A stretch of 64,000 nt of DNA from Coriolopsis trogii (lineage: Eukaryota > Basidiomycota > Agaricomycetes > Polyporales > Polyporaceae). The stretch lies in NCBI GenBank assembly GCA_020543525.1, contig JAHYIO010000005.1:372001-436000 (forward strand), written 5' to 3'. The notes beneath the pieces were generated by a model. It searched no databases. It was not told the origin of the DNA and worked only from the letters and a program-made list of their open reading frames with translations. This document shows, piece after piece, positions 33,088 through 44,034 of this stretch (position 1 is its first letter; each line of letters starts with the position of its first letter). A program made the translations under genes and the position numbers.

Positions 33088-33561
33088 TAGATGCAGTGTG
33101 GCCGGTGGGGTATCTCGCGAGTACTGGGAATCCATATCATATAATCAACCTGTCTTTCGAGATGAGCAAATGACGTACTGCTTAAATCCTATGGACACAC
33201 TCAACTGGCGGCATCTGTTCATATCGTGCATCCCCGGAGGTCACCAGTTGTTTCCGCCTGAGGCCGTGCATGGTACTAGCTCTGGAGCTTGCGACTGGAA
33301 CTGATCACTGAAATGTGAGGCCTTCAGGCCTTCAGGTTCGATACAATGTCAAGAAGCCAGTCACTGATGACGCGGTGACCTGCGCATCACTGTCACACTT
33401 CATGCGTGACGAACAGACTCCGTGATCGTGCAGTAACGACTCTTGCAACAACTCTCTTCACTATATACCAAGACACCTCCGACATTGTAGGTAGGTTGTC
33501 CACTCCGCTGACCTTTGATGTTGCCCCATTCTCAACCTTTCATGCAGCGCTTTACTGTGGT
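33088..33561. other. Spacer between tandem F-box copies 1 and 2
   Basis: No gene. A TATATA element lies about 90 bases before the ATG at 33562. The frame upstream of that ATG is open but shows no family resemblance. Confidence 0.5.
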
Positions 33562-35364
33562 ATGGATACCGGCAGCCTGAAGTCGTCGACAACATTGAAG
33601 TCTGACTCCCAATTCTCGATTGATCATGGCTTGGGAGTCACAGAAAGTCGGTCATTTCCGACCGTGAGGGACGAGATTTCAAGATGGCTGCTGGATATTC
33701 AACAGAGACGCAGACGCTTGGACGAAGAAGAGCTCCGATGCAAGCGGCTCTGGAATGCATCCCTTCTCGTCACCCGTCTACCTAACGAAATCACGGTCGC
33801 CATCTTTCGGTATTTCACTGATGCCTCAGACTTTTATTCCATACGCTTTCGACGGCGACCGGCTTGGATGCCTTTTATGGGCGTGTGCCAGTACTGGCGT
33901 GACGTGGCGCTCTCGACGTCGAGCCTATGGACGGACATCACCATACGCCGCCGGCCGGGACGAGTGTCAGAGGATCTCCTGTCTCTCTTCCTCAGTCGGT
34001 CGTCCACAGCGCCCCTCACCGTTGTCTTCGTTGAGCCCTCCGAAGCGGTCTTCACACTTCTTGTACCCCATCTACATCGCGTTCGGCAGCTCTGTGTAGT
34101 CGACATCTCACTGGAAGATGTCTCTTCTTACACCACTCTCCTCCCGCATTATCCTATGCCACTGTTAACGGACTTGGAACTCGGATGCGTTCGGGTGCCT
34201 AGGGACTCACAAGCTGCACAACAATCCCTCTCGCTATCGCATGCAGACTACCCTCTCCTCTCCCTGCTGACTTTGTGCGGAATGTCCATACCACACGACC
34301 CTCAAATATACGAAAATCTTCGCTCATTGACCCTCAGGAACCGGTGCGCGTACAAACTCAACTTTGAGCAATTCCTCGACACGCTCTCTGCATGCTCTCG
34401 CTTGGACTCCCTCACCCTCCGGGCCTTCTTGTATCAATTTGATCTCCCAGATCGTGACAGTCTCCCGCCCTGGCGTCTGCCGATCACACTAGCCTCTCTG
34501 ACCAGCCTCGAGCTGAAAGATGAATACCCCGAAGACTCCTCCCCCTTCCTCGCGCACATCATCCTACCGCCCCGTGCATCGCTGCTCATAGAAGTCGCCA
34601 TCGACCCTCCAGCACCAGATGCCTCCATCCTACAAGAATCGCTCACACAATCGCTCCCCCCAAACCCCTCCGGAACAGCGCCCATCCTCAGCTCGCTCGC
34701 ATACGCCGCCCTCTGGACGGACCACGACGAGTACCGTCTGTACGGCAGCACGGACGCGGACGACATGGACATGTGTCATCCCGGCGTGTCCCTCACTCTC
34801 TCCTTGCACTCATTCCAAGACTGGAGCCGGTACCTTCCCATGGGCCTGTCCGACCTCCTGTGGATCTTCGGTGTCGCCCGCCAGCTGGCGGTCCTCTCCA
34901 TCACGGGAAACCTCAACACTGTCCACGCTCTCCGGGACCCGGTCCGCGCATGGGGGACGCTGTGGGTCGCGTTTCCGATGCTGGAGGTGCTGAGGGTGTG
35001 GGCCGACGGTGGACGCATCCTTCCATTCTTCGACGCGCTCCGGGCCGCGTCTGCGCCTCCCATCTCGGACGAGCTCGCGCTGCCCCGTCTCAGAGAGCTG
35101 CACGTTATGGGGTCCGACAGGCACGCGGACGCTGAGCCGGTAGAGTTGGATAACGTGGTGGGATGTCTGGCCGATCGGGCTGCGAGGGGCGCGCGGCTGA
35201 GAATGTTGCGCTTTGGGATCGCCCATAGCAGCGATCCGGGCGACGAGTATACATACGAAGCGTGCAAGGCGCGGTATGTCCCGCAGCTCGAGACCGTCGT
35301 TGATACCGTCAGGTACGAGAACATAGGACGGCTTAGTACCCTTGGCTATCAGCAACTTCAATAA
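33562..35364 (+). CDS. F-box/LRR protein, tandem copy 2 (600 residues)
   Basis: Intronless gene from ATG 33562 (MDTGSLKSSTTLKSDSQF). A helix (QQRRRRLDEEELRCKRLWN) precedes the F-box TRLPNEITVAIFRYF ... WMPFMGVCQYWRDVALSTSSLW (about residues 73-120). Repeated leucine-rich segments follow (HLHRVRQLCVVDISLEDV, PLLTDLELGC, LRSLTLRN, LASLTSLELKDEYPEDSSP). The C-terminus carries LRMLRFGIAHSSDPGD and KARYVPQLETVVDTVRYEN, shared by all three members. Presumed SCF substrate adaptor with unknown target. An ATG further upstream (33406) is possible but its extension has no match in the paralogues. Confidence 0.85.
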   Translation: MDTGSLKSSTTLKSDSQFSIDHGLGVTESRSFPTVRDEISRWLLDIQQRRRRLDEEELRCKRLWNASLLVTRLPNEITVAIFRYFTDASDFYSIRFRRRPAWMPFMGVCQYWRDVALSTSSLWTDITIRRRPGRVSEDLLSLFLSRSSTAPLTVVFVEPSEAVFTLLVPHLHRVRQLCVVDISLEDVSSYTTLLPHYPMPLLTDLELGCVRVPRDSQAAQQSLSLSHADYPLLSLLTLCGMSIPHDPQIYENLRSLTLRNRCAYKLNFEQFLDTLSACSRLDSLTLRAFLYQFDLPDRDSLPPWRLPITLASLTSLELKDEYPEDSSPFLAHIILPPRASLLIEVAIDPPAPDASILQESLTQSLPPNPSGTAPILSSLAYAALWTDHDEYRLYGSTDADDMDMCHPGVSLTLSLHSFQDWSRYLPMGLSDLLWIFGVARQLAVLSITGNLNTVHALRDPVRAWGTLWVAFPMLEVLRVWADGGRILPFFDALRAASAPPISDELALPRLRELHVMGSDRHADAEPVELDNVVGCLADRAARGARLRMLRFGIAHSSDPGDEYTYEACKARYVPQLETVVDTVRYENIGRLSTLGYQQLQ

Positions 35365-35704
35365 CCTGATGAAGGCTAGCTTGAGTAGAGTATGAGTGGG
35401 ATTGTTAAACTGGAGCAATCACTTGTTGATATGGGAGTCTTGGTACCTTAGGAATTGAACTGTACTGCGATGTGAGTGAGAATGGCAGGCAGCGTTATTT
35501 GTCCCCGGGCCCGGCCCGGCCCGGATGGCCCTTGAGCGCTTAAGCGCTGTTCAAGATCATGGATCTCCAACGTTGACCTCGTTCAATACACGATATTCAA
35601 AGCACCGACTGAGGTCTCAACACGAATTTCTGGTATGAATCTGTTTACTCTGCTTAGACTTGGAATTGCGCTTGATAAACTGTTGGTGTTGTAGCTGTGG
35701 TCAC
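35365..35704. other. Spacer between F-box copies 2 and 3 with a GC-rich repeat
   Basis: It contains a run of CCCGG units at about 35504-35525 followed by the 14-base perfect palindrome AGCGCTTAAGCGCT (35535-35548). Otherwise nothing recognised. Confidence 0.55.
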
Positions 35705-37519
35705 ATGAATACCGGCGGGTCCGAGTCCTCCACTGCGACACTGGCATCCACTGGCAATGAGTCAGACCTCCGTGTCTCGTTCAACACCGATTTCGTCGCT
35801 TCAATGGCGGGCCCGGGAGATCACTCAGGTTCAGCTGTAAGGGAAGAACTATTAGAACGGCTGCTCGACGTACAAGCGAGACGCAGAGTACTGGACGAGG
35901 AAGAGCTTCAATACAAGCGGCTATGGAATGCGTCCCTTCCCATCACTCGTCTACCCAACGAGACCACGGTCACCATATTCCGATGGTCTACTCAGATGTC
36001 ACTGACTTGGATGCGACTCATGGGCGTATGTCAGTATTGGCGCGATGTGGCGATCTCGACGCCGACACTCTGGACGGACATCAACCTGAATGGCAGACGG
36101 CAGACAGACAGTGACCTTCTGACCCTCTTCCTCGCTCGGTCGGTCACAGCGCCGTTGTGTGTCTCCATATGCAAACTTTCCGAGGCACACGTTGTACTCC
36201 TCCGGCCTCATCTCCATCGCATCCGGGTGCTCACTGCGGACGATATCGCAAGCGAGGACCTACCTTCTTGCCACAGTCTGCTCTCGCAGAGCTTCATGCC
36301 ACTCCTGACAGATCTTACTCTTGTTTGCTCGACATTTACCATAACGGATCCAGGTTTACGACGGCCGCTCCTGTTATCGCACAGGGATTGTCCGCTGCTC
36401 TCCGGCCTCTGTCTCTGTGTGATCAGTCCTCCACACGATCCCCGAATCTACACGAACCTTCGAACCTTGATCCTCCAGAGTTACGAATCCCTCTCCGCCC
36501 TCAACTTCGACTTTGACCGCTTCCTGGACGGGCTCTCCCTCTGCTCCCACCTAGAGACACTCATCCTCGACGCCTTCTTGTTCCAGTACGACATCCAAGG
36601 ACGCATCAGGCCCGCGCCATGGCGTCCACCGCTCACGCTGCCCTCTCTCATCTCCCTCGACCTCAGATGGGAGTTCCCCAGCGACATCATGACATTCCTT
36701 GCACACATCATCCTGCCTCCCCGAGCGTCCCTGAGCATAAGGGCCACCCTCAGGTTTTCGGGCGACCCCCCCTTCTCCGACCTGCTGCCCCCAAACCGGT
36801 CCAAGACGCTCCCCATCCTCCCCTCGCTGGCCTACGCCGCCATCACGACGGACGTCGACGTGTGCCGCATGTACTTCCGGACGGACGCAGAGGACACATC
36901 GAGCCCCAGCATCTCCCTCGACCTCCACTCGCTCTCCGTCGAGACCTGGGCGCGGTACCTGCCCTTGGCTCTCTCCGACCTCGTGCACATCTTCGGCGTC
37001 GCGTCCCACAGCCTCACCGTCCTCTCCGTCTCGGCCGGCATCGAGTCCTTCGACGCGCTCGCGCTGCACGACTCGGTCCGGACGTGGTCGCGCCTGTTCG
37101 CCGCGTTCCCGCACCTGGAGGTGCTGGAGGTGTCCGCGCGCGGCCGCTCCGTCCTCCCCTTCTTCGACGCGCTCTGGGCCGCATGCAACCCGACGTGGAT
37201 CATGGTGGCAGGCAGACCCCCGCGCTACTCGCTCGCAGACACGTTCGCCGTCTTGCCACATCTGAAGAAGCTCAAAGTGACCGGCGCGGATGCCCTCGCC
37301 CACACCGGGCCGGCAGGGTTGGACAAGGTGGTGCAGTGTCTGGCGTATAGGACCGCGAGGGGTGCACGGCTGGAGAAGCTGCACCTTGGGATTGCGCACA
37401 GTAATGATCCGAGCGCCGCTGCGTACTCGTATGAAGCCTGCAAGGCTCGGTACGTGCCTCAGCTAGAGACAATCGTCGACACCGTCGAATACGTGGATAC
37501 GTCACGGTACACTTCTTGA
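35705..37519 (+). CDS. F-box/LRR protein, tandem copy 3 (604 residues)
   Basis: Intronless gene from ATG 35705 (MNTGGSESSTATLASTGN). A helix (QARRRVLDEEELQYKRLWN) leads to the F-box TRLPNETTVTIFRWS ... WMRLMGVCQYWRDVAISTPTLW. Its F-box linker is shorter than in copy 2. LRR-like strands follow (HLHRIRVLTADDIASEDL, PLLTDLTLVC, LRTLILQSYES, LPSLISLDLRWEFPSDI), then the conserved C-terminus LEKLHLGIAHSNDPSA and KARYVPQLETIVDTVEYVD. Its C-terminal half has a strong bias for C or G at the third codon position. Presumed SCF adaptor. Together with copies 1 and 2 and the intact gene at 22338-24041 it shows local expansion of this family. Confidence 0.85.
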   Translation: MNTGGSESSTATLASTGNESDLRVSFNTDFVASMAGPGDHSGSAVREELLERLLDVQARRRVLDEEELQYKRLWNASLPITRLPNETTVTIFRWSTQMSLTWMRLMGVCQYWRDVAISTPTLWTDINLNGRRQTDSDLLTLFLARSVTAPLCVSICKLSEAHVVLLRPHLHRIRVLTADDIASEDLPSCHSLLSQSFMPLLTDLTLVCSTFTITDPGLRRPLLLSHRDCPLLSGLCLCVISPPHDPRIYTNLRTLILQSYESLSALNFDFDRFLDGLSLCSHLETLILDAFLFQYDIQGRIRPAPWRPPLTLPSLISLDLRWEFPSDIMTFLAHIILPPRASLSIRATLRFSGDPPFSDLLPPNRSKTLPILPSLAYAAITTDVDVCRMYFRTDAEDTSSPSISLDLHSLSVETWARYLPLALSDLVHIFGVASHSLTVLSVSAGIESFDALALHDSVRTWSRLFAAFPHLEVLEVSARGRSVLPFFDALWAACNPTWIMVAGRPPRYSLADTFAVLPHLKKLKVTGADALAHTGPAGLDKVVQCLAYRTARGARLEKLHLGIAHSNDPSAAAYSYEACKARYVPQLETIVDTVEYVDTSRYTS

Positions 37520-37827
37520 GACTACGCAGGCTAGCTGCCATGCCTATCGATCTGTGAACAACATAGTGCGCTAAGCCAAGCTTGAGCAAGTACTACTTGC
37601 CAGCGCGAAGGTCGGTGCACCGGCTGGCACTCCCATCTAGGTAGGCTACGTCTGCTCGTCCAACTGCGTCCCTTGCCACTTGGGCTGTCACCGTACGCAA
37701 ACCATGCACCAAACGCCGCCTGATCGGGTGTTCTCTGCATCGCATATGCGAACCCGGGTCGTGTCTCGCACCCTGTTTCCTCCGGGGCTTCACAGTCTTC
37801 CTCTATCAAGTCACGAATCGGGATTCC

Positions 37828-40291
37828 TCACGTCCATATACGGTCCCACTGCCGCATGCACGAATACCCGTCATAATCTGGATCATCGCCCATCTCAGCT
37901 CCCATGCAGACCAATGACCGCAGACCCTGGGGGCCAGGAAACACGCACCAAAGTTTCTCGAGGGGTTGCAATCGCACTTCCCGCGGTCCCACACGCCAGC
38001 GTCCTGCGGACAGTGACTGTACGGGTTGTGCTCGTACCCGATGTCGTGGAAGAAGTGGATCTTATCCTTGCGCTGGAATAGCGAGATCGCAATGCTGTGT
38101 ACGGGCGCGTCGCCCCAGCGCTGTGTATCGCCATAAGCGTTCTGTGCTCGCGCGACGCCAGAATGGATACGACTACTGACCTCGTAGTAGAAGCCGCCGG
38201 TAGAGTCGAGATGGTCAAAGAACTTGGTGTAGGCCTCCCCGCGCCAGAAGTCCATGTCCGCGATTTCGAAGTTGCTCCAGACTAGAATGGCAATGCCACC
38301 GCGCGTCAGTCAGAAAAGCCGGACGGTCATGGAAAAAAGGAGGAGACGTACAGTGGCAGAGGTTGTACGACTTGCCGCCGTCGTCGGACATGTAGCCCAT
38401 CGCGTTGTCCTTTGGGATATATTGAGGATGCTTGTCGACGAACTCTTTGACCGTGTCCCAGAGGCTTGGGATGGTCGCGCCGTACTCGTACATGGTGATC
38501 GTGAAGCCTGCGACGTGCGTCATGAGTGAGCAAGCGGAATTGCAGTGAGACGAATGGTCATGGTACGTACCGTACGTCTTGTTGTGGTCTTCCATGTACA
38601 AGAACGGGTCATCAACGATGTCGCAGTGAAAGTGGACGTCTGGTCTGTGGAATGCATCACACCTTTTCCGGTTCAGCAATGTTATGCAAGAACTCACTCT
38701 ACACGCCAATACCACTTATACTTTTGCAACAGCGGATGGCGGTAGAAAAACTGCACCTAAAAGTTAGAATGCCTAGGTCGAAACGCATATGACAGAGGAC
38801 TTGGAGACTTACGCCAGAGTTAAAACGGCACATGTTCCGGTAGGAAACGCTACCACCGTAGATGATGCCGTCTGCAACCATCTTCTCGCGTCCTGCGCGT
38901 GCCTTCTCCTCGTCGATCCAGTCGGGCTGAAACCAGTGCTCGTGGGGAATGAGACCGAAGATAACCTCGCCATGAACGACGTTGAGGATGCGCCTGGGGG
39001 GAACATCATGTCAATGGGTTGTGAAAATTTAGAGCAGACCATTGCATGCGTAGGACGCTCGGGATTGGCCGATACGCTGTCTCAGAAGAGGAATATGGAT
39101 GCTATTTGTATGCGACTGCGGGTGCCCGTTGCTCAATCCGACTAAGATACACGGCAGGGATTCCCGCTTTTCGGGCGGGCGATATTTGAGAAGTTGAAAG
39201 TTAGTCCAATTTGGGAAGGATAGCCTTCTTCCCAATCCGTCCTATACTCGGAGAAGTTTGAGCAAAAAGGAGGCTTTCCAGCCAGATGAAAAGCCATTTG
39301 AGTGACGTCCAACTGGCCTACCACGAACTTCAACTTTTCGTGCAAATCTCGCCCGCCCGAACAGCAATAAACGAGGAGCCTCCACGTTCGCTCACCAACA
39401 GCCGCCTGTGTTCGTGCTACATAGCATATAGGGAACAACGCGGGCCTGTCAGACCTGCGCGGGTTTCGATATCCGTGCGGCTCCGTTCCATGCTCTCAAA
39501 AACGTCTTTTGTGAATGTCTAGGGCATGTGTACAGGTCAAACCCACAAGGCCATGGTCGGGTTTGGTACCCGGGACAAACCCGTACCCGATCTGCAGGTA
39601 CGGGGTTTACACGGGTACGGGTATGGGTTACGGCCTGGACACCCGCGGGTATACCCGCATCAGTCCCTATCTAAGCATAAGGTGCGCCTAAGATTGATGC
39701 GTTATGCGAACAGCGGATGGCATCTGTCACTGAGAGGAATATGGGACAGCTTCTCATGCACCTCGGAGTTGGCGAACGCCCTTGCGCATGATGAACGCGA
39801 AGAGCGTTCGTGAAGAAATAGCGCGGAGAGTCACGGGGAGATGGAAGACGCACCTCTTGAACTCGTCCGAGAAGGGCTCCTCGTTCAAGAAGACCCAAGG
39901 ATATCCCGCCCGTCTGTTGAATCTGTCCTCCAGCCTGCGGACACTCCGCACCGCGTTTTCGACGTCGCTATTGCGCGCGAGCATGAGGATGGTCGCGTTC
40001 GCCTTGCGTGTGAGGATCGCGTCTGGGTGTGTAGTGTTCTCGGGTTTATGATAATCTTCCAGGTCCGGGAGAGTACCAGCGTCGACGGAGGGATCGCCCC
40101 AGGTCAGCTGCGAGGCAAAGTTCTTGAGCGAGGTAGCACGGCCGTAGTCTTCGTGTGTGAAGCTGAGAATGGAGTGGAGGCCAATCTGGGGGAGATCTAG
40201 GCGAGCTCCCCGGAGAGAGAACAATGTCACTTACGATCATGAAGAGGGCAAGAAGGACGTAGCGCGAGGTAGTCGTGAGCTTAAGAACCAT
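37828..40291 (-). CDS. GT15 alpha-1,2-mannosyltransferase (Kre2/Mnt1/Ktr family)
   Basis: Predicted Golgi type II membrane enzyme that adds alpha-1,2-mannose to O- and N-linked glycans using GDP-mannose. ATG 40291 starts MVLKLTTTSRYVLLALFMI, and with the next exon (IGLHSILSF) this forms a signal anchor. The catalytic domain follows as ANATILMLARNSDVENAV, GYPWVFLNEEPFSDEFKR, RILNVVHGEVIFGLIPHEHW, IIYGGSVSYRNMCRFNSG, RPDVHFHCDI, MEDHNKTYG, FTITMYEYGATIPSLWDTV, NAMGYMSDDGGKSYNLCH, MDFWRGEAYTKFFDHLD, RWGDAPVHSIAISLFQ, KIHFFHDIGYEHNP and, after a last intron, YDGYSCMRQWDRIWT with the stop at 37828. All expected blocks are present. The intron 38994-39853 is 860 bases, far longer than the others, and holds repeat-like inserts. 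A CATATA motif lies about 50 bases upstream of the start. Confidence 0.9.
39170..39361. repeat. Small element with inverted ends inside the GT15 intron (MITE-like)
   Basis: 192 bases bounded by inverted repeats of about 30 bases: TTCGGGCGGGCGATATTTG at 39170-39188 and its near complement, ending CGCCCGCCCGAA at 39350-39361, with a further inverted AAGTTGAA / TTCAACTT pair inside. No clear target duplication was found. Confidence 0.5.
39438..39665. repeat. GC-rich repeat-like block with GGGTACGGGT units inside the GT15 intron
   Basis: A run of variants of (A)CGGGTACGGGT, CCCGTACCCG and CCCGCGGGTA on both strands, unlike the neighbouring sequence. Probably a decayed repetitive element; it does not code. 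Confidence 0.45.
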
Positions 40292-42050
40292 GATAGATAC
40301 TTGTGACGTTGGTCGCCAAAAACGCGCGACTGCCGGTCGGTATATGCGCGCGCGGTGACCGAGAGGAGAGAGAGAGTTCAAGCTGGGTGGTCGAGGAAGA
40401 GGGCAGGAGACGAGGGTGATGAGGACGAAGACCGTCTGGGCGGTCCCAGACGTCGACGACGTCGATGTTGATGACGATGGGGACGGCGAATATGGACATG
40501 GAGGACCCTGACCGACGTCCGGGTAGTGCCCCTTCAATCAAACCTTCTTCGCCTGTCGGCCCTACGTCCGCAGCTCGTTTTAGTCCGCTTATACAGCTGT
40601 GCAGCCTGTGCTCGCCATATGCTTGTCTCTATTTCTGGCGACTCTGGTGTTCGTTTACCCCTGCCCCCTGTTTGTCAGTCATGCACCTCTGCAGGTATCG
40701 GCCCCAGAACGTTGGCGGAGGCTATGAGCAGAGTAAGCCTAGGCGACTCGGAGAAGGTCACTTTTGGATGACGCACCATCTGATGTAAGCTGCCAGTGGG
40801 GGCTTTCTGACGTGCGAGCACTCAGATTTGTACATCTAAGTTCACCCTCCAGACGAATGGACCCGCCTGTACGCACGCCCTCGGCCGCAGTATCGTAACA
40901 TATACTGTCTGCCACAGTCGACCGGGAAGAATCAGAATCAAGCTAATTGCAATCGCGGTACTGCGCACCTCGCGACTCCCAATCGGGAGATATGTGGCGG
41001 CCACCGGTGGCTGCACAGCTTTCAGCAAAAAGTACTCGGCAAGGTCTCTGACAGCGACACCATGGTGACCCATCTTTATGACAAGGTTTACACAATGCCA
41101 TCGTGAGTACAAGTCGGATCTCAGGGTTGCATGATGGAGGAGGCTCCCTTCATCACATCGAGATCCGTGCTGCTGCATAAGGTGCCCCCAGCGTTGCTGA
41201 TGATGACGCCAACCCTAGCTGATGTAGTATGCCATGCAGAGTTTGCTCTGGACAGCCATACTGCAGACACGAAGTCGGTCCTCCCAATATGATAACATCG
41301 CAGGAGTAGAAGGGGCCATCACTGAGCCTGGCAAGTTAGTAGTAGAGCACAGGCTGTGGTGTAGCCCACCCACGTGCGCTCACCGTGACCGTGACGACGG
41401 TAACTTCAAGTCACTTGTGACTCTCTCGAGCCTCAGCGAAACCCCAGCGGCTCAAAGTCCTCTACTGCAGCATCCTTTAACCCCAACTGCGCACCAGCGC
41501 TCTTCCAAGTCTTGACTCCGCCGCACCGCTCACAAGCCTCCAAGTTCGCAGATCCTCCAGTCTCCAGCAGCCATGCAGTCCGACTCGGATACAAGCTGAA
41601 GTAAGTACTCCAAGCTTGAGTTGACCGGACCGCCATGAAGCCAGCCAAGTCAATATCGCAGCATCCACTTGCAACGGCCCCGCAGACGTGCTCGAGTCCT
41701 GCAAATACAGTCTGTACACGAGAGAGATCACCAAACCGCACGCACCGCAACCGCCGACCGTATACGCCTCCGTGAGCGCAGCACGCCGCTTCAGCCTGCA
41801 GTCTGCAGGTGATGATGGGCGTCCGTCGCATCCGACACACCGTACGGTCCTACGGACTCATAGTCATAGTCCCCTGCAGCGTTGCCCGTATGTCTTCCGC
41901 AGGGACACGGACAGCACCAACGGGCGGCATATAATCCCTACCAAACCTCTCAGCATCCGCACCCCAGCACACGCATTCTCACCACACTCACCACTCACCA
42001 CTCACCACACTCGCCTTCCAAGACCGATCCCTCGACCCGTCGAGACCGAA
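40292..42050. other. 1.7-kb intergenic stretch, no gene recognised
   Basis: Short frames only. It includes the first of four related blocks CTAC(C/T)GCAGC...AACCC...CTGCGCACCAGC (about 41465-41505) that recur before the small tandem genes. A CATATAAT at 41929-41936 could be the TATA box of the gene starting at 42051. Confidence 0.5.
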
Positions 42051-42667
42051 ATGGCCATCCAGATGACCCCGCCCCGCCCGCCCGCCGAGCTCCCGCTCGC
42101 CCAGATGACGCACCTCGACGTCTTCGTCCACCACACCGCCCCCGGCTCCGAAGAGACGTACCGGCTGGCGGCGCTCGGCCAACGCATGCTCCGAGCCGCC
42201 TACAGGGCCGCCCTCGCCAGGATGCGCCCCGACCTCCGGCAGGGCGAGCAGTTCGACGTGAGTCCCCCCCCCTCCTCCTCCCCTTGCTAGTGGTGGAAGC
42301 CCCAAGAAAAGTACTAGCAGCAGCAGAGGTTGATGCTGACGGCGGGGTGGGTTGGGGATACGTTTTAGGCGTACGCGGATCGGACGTACCCCGCCTTCGT
42401 CGTCCGCTGGGTGGCCGTCTTCCGCTGGCGCGAGCGGATGCGTGTCCCCGCCGGTCAGGCCCACATGGTCAATCTCGAAAGCTGGGAGGTAAGTCCCGAG
42501 TGTTTCGTTCTAGTTTTTCGGTGGTGTGGTGTTTGGATACTGACTGAGGCGGCGACCGACGGCAGGAGACGCTCCGGCTCTTTGAGACGTACGCGGGTGG
42601 GGTCGTGAAGGATTACGGGGCGGAGACGTTGATGAACTGGGTGGAGGGGCTCGTGAGGACGCCTTGA
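42051..42667 (+). CDS. Small RNase III-fold-like protein, tandem copy A
   Basis: Three exons. Exon 1 from ATG 42051 encodes MAIQMTPPRPPAELPLAQMT ... YRLAALGQRMLRAAYRAALARM and ends at GEQFD before a GTGAGT donor (about 42258). Exon 2 (from about 42369) gives YADRTYPAFVVRWVAVFRWR and HMVNLESWE. Exon 3 gives ETLRLFETYAGGVVKDYG and LMNWVEGLVRTP, stop 42665-42667. The pattern RLA-LG-x-x-ML-AAY followed by LRLFxTYAGxVV and a WV-LV end resembles small basidiomycete proteins annotated as RNase III-domain proteins (family recalled, not searched). The acidic residues of the canonical RNase III signature are not kept, so nuclease activity is doubtful. Near-identical exon layout to copy B at 44035. Confidence 0.6.
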
Positions 42668-43874
42668 GGGATGGCGGGCCTGAGGGTGGGCGGCGGATGG
42701 GGTTCGGACTGGGGATCTTTGTGTTTCCTTCTCGCTTCCTCGCTGTGATCTTGTTTTGCATGTCTGCTCTCGCGCTTTCGTACGATCTGTGTTTGAGGTA
42801 TCTAAGTTGTGTATTAATCTCGACAGTGACCGGTTAATATGGAGACGCGTCCCGCACCTTGACGAACGACGCTGCGAGGAGAGCGAACCGTGTCCTCACG
42901 TCTCTCCATGACCAAGTCTGTATCAACATAAAATATGAGCAGACGTGCAGAGCATATCCAGAATTGAATGCACTACTTCGCGCATCCCACGTCGGTCTCC
43001 TTCGCATCTTGTTTTGCGTATCTGCGGGTACGACTGCGCATGGGTTAATCGGGACGTCCTGAAAGCCTGCGTTGAGATCCATCACCGTTCAGTACCGCAA
43101 AGAGCCAAAGAACGCACCGTCCCGAGATGGGAATACTGGACTACCGCAGCATTCGCTAAACCCTCAACTGCGCATATGCTTGTGCAGTCCCCAGATACAG
43201 CAGCGATGGCCATACAGCTGTGGGCGAGGGACATATATACTGACTCGAACTCGAACGCGTGCACAAGGGCGCTGAAACGTGAGATCCTACCCCCAAGTCG
43301 CCTCGAGGCACGAAACCACATATCTGCAGGCTGCATATCAAGCCGCATAACACAGATCTCAAGCCAACGCCAGATTCAAGCCTCGCCAACGATACAATGA
43401 GGAAGAATTCGACACGGCGGTCGACAGTGACTACCGCAGCACCCGGTTAACCCCAAGGGCCACCAGCACAGCACTGCGCACCAGCAAACTCCGCTTCGCG
43501 CCGCGGCATGTGCGCGGGTCCTGAAGTAGCCTATAATCTAGCATACATACAGCTCTCCGCAAACGCGAGTGCGAATGATGGAGAGTACCTCTCGTATCCG
43601 CACCCACCGCCACGACGCAGACAGGTATACGGGCGTCAATTGTGCAGGCTGCGGCAATGTGCATATAGCGTCCCGCACTGGCAGTAAAGATGGGGAATGT
43701 AGTGAACGCACCGAGTACGAGCCAAGTTTCGAACGCTTCCGCGTACGCAGCGCATAGCTTCAGCCTGCAGGCGAATATGACAGGTCATTCCGGGCAGATC
43801 CACACGCGCGAGGGCTCGAATCAGCTGCAGTCGTATTCCTCGTCCCAGACCGCGTGCAGCGAGGACAGACCTGG
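42668..43874. other. Spacer between small tandem genes A and B
   Basis: No gene recognised. It contains two more copies of the CTACCGCAGC...AACCC...CTGCGCA block (about 43139 and 43437) and a stretch at about 43730-43775 resembling 41755-41810 upstream of gene A, which indicates that upstream DNA was duplicated with the genes. Confidence 0.5.
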
Positions 43875-43882
43875 TATATAAG
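43875..43882 (+). promoter_or_regulatory. Probable TATA box of small tandem gene B
   Basis: TATATAAG, 160 bases upstream of the ATG at 44035. Confidence 0.5.
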
Positions 43883-44034
43883 TCCTCTCCGATCTCTTGT
43901 CAGCTCTCAACAACCGCATCGAAGGACACTCACGAAACACACCCTGCACCCCGCAACCCCACGTCTCACAACCTGCTCTCGTCTCGCACCACGAACCGAA
44001 CGAGAACGTTCCCAATCGGACAGGCGCAAACACC

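Noticed and set aside
39590..39662. GGGTACGGGT units as telomere-like or CRISPR-like repeats
   Set aside because: The units are irregular, occur on both strands, lack unique spacers and do not match the TTAGGG-type telomere of fungi.
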